64,000 nucleotides of DNA, from the NCBI RefSeq assembly GCF_043641665.1, contig NC_092189.1, positions 16,398,833 through 16,462,832 on the forward strand, in the 5' to 3' direction. Numbering within the stretch: the first letter of the stretch is position 1; every line of letters begins with the position of its first letter. Source of the DNA: Enoplosus armatus. Its lineage: Eukaryota > Chordata > Actinopteri > Centrarchiformes > Enoplosidae. This document shows positions 59,121-64,000 of this stretch, one piece after another. Below the pieces are notes generated by a model, which was given only the letters and a program-made list of their open reading frames with translations, was not told where the DNA came from and ran no database searches. The translations under genes and the position numbers were made by a program.

Positions 59121-61810
59121 TGCAAGAGAACAATATACCCAGTGAGATCATTAAAGTTTCATCTTATTAGCCCAGTAGGGAAAAGTACAGAATGCAGGGA
59201 AATGGACATCATTACTGAGTATTACTTCCAGGGAAACATAATACTCCCTTTTTCTTCTGGCTGACATTAATGATTGGCTTCTTTGTCGTGCCATGGCAGG
59301 CTTGTCAGATGCAGCTGCTATGGAGATGAGATCCACCTCAGGCTAAATAATGTTAATGGGATTCCCACACAAACACCTATCACATATATCTTTTAAGATG
59401 CTACACACCCGTCTCGTTTTTTTCCTTCTCCAGAAGCACACTAAAAATCTAAAACTATTTCTTCATCCTAGAGTTCTTCAGCATTTTTTTTTCTTGAGAA
59501 TTTACTTCAACAAAATAATAGAAGGAAAAAATACATTTAAAAGTTCAACATCTGGAAACCTGTTTGTGGAATCAGCGCGACCTGTTTGCTTGAGATATGG
59601 CTAAGGTTAATACATAGATTTCTATTCCCTGAAATATATGTCATATTTACACACTATTGCTATCAGTCGTGCAGCTTGACACAGGGCTAAGTGATGTCAC
59701 CGCTGTGCTGACAGCTCTCCAAATGTATAGGGGTGGAGAAACAACAGTTGTGAGGAAGTGTGGGGAGATACTGAGGGAACAAATAAGAGATGATGGGGGG
59801 AAATGTGGTTGGACACATCTGTGTGGAGGATGCAGCAGCATGGAGACACAAATAGTCTGCACTGAGAGACTCCTAGGGGAGGTGAAGTGGGCTGCAGCTT
59901 ATGCCACATCCCTGTTGCGTGGCTGCAGGGAGGAGTGGAGGCTAAAAATGATCATTACAATCATTAAATCGAATTTACAGGTGGCTGCAGTCAGGTAAAT
60001 GCTGAATTCCGTCCAGTATCTGTGGGATTAAGGAGTGACGTGAATTCCTTGTCGGTAATTCTTCAAGACAAATAGCGGGGCTCCCTAGACACCACCCCCT
60101 TCAAGGCAGCAGGCAGTCTGCACTAATTAGCAAGGGAGGTGTGAAGGAGAAATCATTACTTTATCCAAACACTGTGCCCTACATACCCACCCCCCCACCA
60201 TCAGTCCACCTCCCATCTATCCTCTCCTCAGAATCTGCAACAAGGTGTGGTGCATGTGCATGTTCATTTGTCTATGCGTGCACATGAATTTGTGTGTAAA
60301 GTCCCAACACCCGGCAACAGAGAATACTGCCAGAGAACTGAAAATGGAGGGCAAATGGAGGACCACAGATAAAGCCAAGAACCAGAGACAAGGAAAAGAA
60401 GACAGAAGAGGAGGGAAGATGTTGATGGAGGTGCTGGAGGGAATAGAAAAGACCGTCAGACTAACCACTTGACAAAAGAGGTGGAGGGGATGGAGGGAAG
60501 GGGCATGTGCTGCAAGGTGTGGACAGCACAGCGCCATGACTCCCTGGGTGTAATTATGATAGAATGGTCTCTGATTGATTGTTTGAGCCTGCAGGACCTC
60601 CAAAGCACCTCTGTACTGTGGATGAGGCCTTTGTGGCAGTGCTTAGCCCCCCTCCTGTGGACCTCAGCTGGGCTCCTATTCCCAGCAGCATGATTCATGA
60701 GCACTGCAGCTCTCTTCTGACCTAGGCAGGCCTGCAGCCCAAACCATCAGGTAGGACTCAAAACAGTTGCCCTCTCCACAATTAATGAGCTAAAGAAGCA
60801 GAGGGCAACCACCGCTGCCGCCGCCACCCCCTTCCTCTCTCATTCTCTCATTCTCTCATTTTAAAGCCTGCACCCACAACTGTTACGAGATAAGATCTTG
60901 TTACCACAGAGCACAGATCAACAAGAGGGGGAAAAACCCATGGTAGGCTGATCTTGCTAAAAGCGCCGCTGTTTATATACAGACACAAACCGCCACAGGC
61001 TTACTAGTAGGAGTACATAGTCATACCAATCAGATTTAGGGCTAGATGCCACAAGTAAAGTGGTGCACTTAGTACATCCTGGCCACTATCTCTTCAAGAG
61101 CATCTTGAATTTTTAACCATGGCTCAATTTTACGTACAAGCTTTTAAAATATGTGATATTTATTTCATGGGGACAGAATGCATAAAAGCTGCAAAAATCG
61201 AGCCCTGTTGCATCTTCCCCCCTTTCAAAAATGCATTTATATTGAGCAGCACTTACCAACACAATGCACTCTCTCTGTTTGTGCCCCAAGTTACACTTAC
61301 TACCATTTCCAAATAAAAAAGTGGGTAGTAAAAGCAGGAAAAAGTAGATAAGAAAGGAAGGTATTGGGTAAGTACGAAAAGGAAAACCATTGCTTGTGAA
61401 GGCTAGCAATTTTAACAATATTAAGAAGCAATACAGCTTCACTCTTACAGAAAGAAAAACATCCACACAGGCACTACGCTTGGAAACAAAGTCACTCGGC
61501 ACCAGCAGCAACTCAGAAAAGGAACAAGATTGGCACTAAATAAAACACTGCTCTAAAAAGACAAGAAAAGAAAATGAAAAACACTCATAGGTGGTTCACA
61601 AGAGCATCTAAGGCAAATGATAGCATTGCACATAAATCCCCCTCAACTACCCACCCACTCAGTCCCCACCCCCGAAAAAAAGCGCCCTTTCAGCACATAT
61701 TCATAAAGGTTCTCTAATGGCTTCCAGAGGGACGAGGGGGCCTTCTCCTCAGACAGAGACATTTCACAGGCCCACAGGCAGAGCAGAGAATAGCCAAGAG
61801 AAAAATATCA

Positions 61811-61883
61811 GGAGAGAGAGAGAAAGAGAGACGGAAAGAGAGAGACAGAGGGGAAAAGAAAGAAACAGACAGAGAGAGAGAGA
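61811..61883 (+). repeat. GA-rich purine tract
   Basis: An imperfect GAGA/GAAAGAGA run. It inflates an ORF at 61717-62271, giving a low-complexity Arg/Glu segment. Confidence 0.85.
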
Positions 61884-62071
61884 ATGTCTTCATCATGAGT
61901 GGAATAGGAATGATGCCCCACTGGGGTCTATTAGTGAGCCTTTATATACAATGGCAGCCTCACCAACTTCCAAGTGTGGCAACAATGCAAAGCCCCCAGC
62001 TTACTATGTCAGGGAGATTAAAGTTGTTGAGGAAAACATACCTCTTGTAAAATCAAGCATAGACACTCACA

Positions 62072-62180
62072 GATTGGGATGGGCCGTATTGCCTGAAAAT
62101 GATATAATATCGGGTATTTTTGGTACTCGAGAAGATCCGACACCTCTCACTATAAGGCAATACAACACTCTGGATATGGT
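62072..62180. repeat. Possible DNA-transposon edge
   Basis: GGGATGGGCCGTATTGCCTG followed by AAAATGATATAATATCGGGTATTT resembles the start of fish repeats that I recall as GGGATGGGACGATATGCCTCAAAATCATATC. No partner terminus is evident, although GCAATATTGTTAATATCATGATATG near 62939 could be a distant remnant. Confidence 0.3.
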
Positions 62181-62417
62181 AAATGGATCTATAGCGCTCT
62201 TCTACCTTAGCAGACATTGCTTTACAATTTCTTATTCACCCATTCACTTACGCACACTCACACAACAATGACGGCCAAGCTGCCATGCAAGGCACTGGCC
62301 TGGCTATTGAGAGCAATTATAGTGTCTTGTCCATGAACACTTGACATGTGGACGATTTGGAATTGAACTTCCAACCCATCGATGAATGGACGACCTGCTG
62401 TACTTTCTAAGCCACAA
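62181..62417 (-). repeat. tRNA-derived SINE, minus strand
   Basis: Read on the minus strand from 62417, the sequence begins GTTGTGGCTTAGAAAGTACAG, with an A-box-like TGGCTTAGAAAG at 62403-62414. About 35 bases later comes AGTTCAATTCC, a B-box-like match to GGTTCRANTCC, at 62359-62369. The body then passes CATGTCAAGTGTTCATGG, a CATTGTTGTGTGAGTGTGCG-like stretch, GAATGGGTGAATAAG and AGAGCGCTATAGATCC. This layout, ending in the AGCGCTATA region, matches a common teleost SINE as I recall it. It is old and diverged, and not a functional tRNA gene. Confidence 0.7.
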
Positions 62418-64000
62418 CATAGTATAGTATAGTATATAATATTGTGTACAGTTGTTGTTGGTGTTGGATTAAACGCGTGTCTGGCTGGTGATTACAGAAC
62501 TGACTTCAGCATGGTTTTTGTATGTTATTCTTAATTTGTATCTCTATTAGCTTACACAAAGTGGTGGCTAGTCTACCTATTGTTTGTTTTTTTTTTTTTG
62601 CTCCTTTGCTTGTGCGATTTTCTTTGTGACTGATTGGGCTGTTTACTTTTCCCAACTTGTCAAAAGGTTTTCTTATTTTCCTGACATTATGATGTGCTGC
62701 TCTGGTTAATTACCACAAAGTGAACGTACGATGTGATCAATCGTCACCTGCTATGGGGAATGAGACAGATTCTGACATCTCATCTTGCAATCAATATTGT
62801 TACTAGATGAAGATGTATGTGGCCTGTGTGATGTAGCGCCTCTGCTCTTTTTCTCTGAGTTAAGTTCTGGCGGCAACTTTGTTTTTGTTTTCAAACATGC
62901 TCCTTACTGCTACTACGTAGTCGTCACATCAACACAATTGCAATATTGTTAATATCATGATATGACGAGATTGAATTACATAAAAAATTATACTGATAAG
63001 CCAACCGTTGCACATCTGCACTTCTTGGACACTTGCATTGTGTGTTTGGTGACAGAGATCAGAACAAGCGGCCAAAGCATTTGTACTTCAGTGAAGGTTG
63101 TACTGCCGACGGACCTGTAGTGTGTAAACCTTACAAATTCACGGCAAAACTTTGACTGACATTGAAAGACCACAATTAGGCTTGGTTCAACTATGGACCA
63201 TGCACCAATTACGGTGAGCCTTAAGTTCAAGTGCATTTACTATTTCTGCCTCAGTGCTGGGAATCAGAAGCAGCCCATTAACGATTCCTCATGAACAGAA
63301 TTCTCTACTCAACATGGTGCTCATTAAAATTGCATTGGGAAGGTGCCATTTTCACTTATTAGCTTAATTGTCAGGTCATGTAGATTGGACAGATGACAAT
63401 GAAGGTGTCTATGCCAAAGGACATGTTAGTCTCAGTCAGCCGCTGCTGCTTGACAGTGTAAGCCATCAATTGCTGAACACGTTCATACGTCATATATATA
63501 TACGGGCCAAATTAAGCCACAGACAAATTAAAGGAGCTTGCTCATAAATTATAGGACAGGGATGGGGGCACTCTATATATCATTGCCATGTAAGTCATCT
63601 ATCACTGTGAGGTTGGAACTCTTAACTTCCCACCTCGTGGATAACTGTGAGGGTTATTTTCTCATCTACTCTTTCATTGTCTCTTCACCCTGAGATGAAA
63701 GTGAGGCGTCATAGTCGAGCTGACTGCTTAGGTAGCTGCTAACCTCTCTGTCTTACTAACGTCAGTCTTGCTTCATTACACTGTTTAATTTCTGATTGAG
63801 CATTTGAACACATTGCTCCATCCTAATAAGCTCATCAGAGTCAGTAATAGGAAATCTTGCAGAGAAAAGCAGGAAATTCCTTGATTTAGTAGGCCTGTAA
63901 AAAGACAAATACAGTAATGTATGTATGCTTTGGGGTCTATCGCATGGTAGTTTGTTTTATCTTGCAACAAACCCATATTCTCCTCCTTCAAGGTCAATAT
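62418..64000. other. Non-coding DNA to the window end
   Basis: It starts with a short AGTAT repeat (about 62418-62436) and has a poly(T) run near 62588-62600. No gene is supported. Confidence 0.5.

Larger units (their letters stand above)
52601..61810. other. Long non-coding stretch with simple repeats
   Basis: No gene supported. A GC-richer block at 53390-53960 has overlapping domain-free ORFs. Also present are a 14-bp palindrome, ACATGCATGCATGT, at 55067-55080, an (AC)n run at 58110-58128, a 16-bp tandem duplication at 59089-59120 and an ATTCTCTC-type repeat at about 60836-60860. Confidence 0.45.

Noticed and set aside
61717..62271. 184-codon plus-strand ORF
   Set aside because: It is built from a GA-rich low-complexity tract and then runs into repeat sequence and a minus-strand SINE; no coherent protein.
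62359..62414. tRNA gene on the minus strand
   Set aside because: A- and B-box-like motifs are present, but no cloverleaf forms and the flanking body is SINE sequence.
1..64000. CRISPR array, operons, prophage or LTR retrovirus
   Set aside because: No regularly spaced direct repeats, no prokaryotic gene organisation, and no paired LTRs or gag-pol frames were seen.

Overview
The window looks like AT-rich, gene-poor nuclear DNA from a teleost fish, probably a percomorph. The evidence is a long intact non-LTR retrotransposon of the Rex1/CR1-L2 type found across teleosts, plus several old interspersed repeats that I recognise from perch-like fish. These are a hAT-type MITE beginning TAGAGGTCTTC, a three-copy MITE resembling CAACTAACGATT-ended elements, a tRNA-derived SINE, and a repeat rich in TTAGCATGCTAA. 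The repeat families are identified from memory, not by a search. There is no operon structure, no rRNA, no CRISPR array and no convincing multi-exon host gene. Almost all short open reading frames look like chance.

Layout: 1-5000 is mostly unique sequence, with one possible exon carrying a signal-peptide-like start (1201), a MITE relic (1957-2160) and a GC-rich hairpin (3021). A GC-structured patch (5014-5095), an L2-like LINE 3' relic (5115-5776) and another LINE 3' tail (6045-6126) follow. From 6100 to 15600 the DNA is mostly unique, with a weak LINE tail near 9600 and a short possible first exon at 10162. A well-bounded hAT MITE lies at 15628-16112, a second MITE relic at 18254-18595, a 5'-truncated Rex1 copy at 20515-20688 and a minus-strand LINE relic at 21720-22125. 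The percomorph repeat is at 27922-28330 and the third MITE relic at 34049-34174.

The main feature is a full-length LINE at about 36599-40201. It has one uninterrupted ORF (36740-39793, 1017 codons) encoding an AP-type endonuclease and a reverse transcriptase. It ends in a short 3' UTR with AATAAA and a (CTGATT)n tail. Its catalytic residues look intact and its 5' part is CpG-rich, so it appears young and perhaps still active.

From 40202 to 62000 the sequence is mostly unique. It has patches rich in TAAT and octamer-like sites that may be conserved non-coding enhancers, simple repeats and a few hairpins. A minus-strand tRNA-derived SINE sits at 62181-62417. The window therefore reads as intergenic or long-intron DNA with layered transposons. 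The LINE is the only complete protein-coding unit, and nothing seen supports a new multi-gene system.
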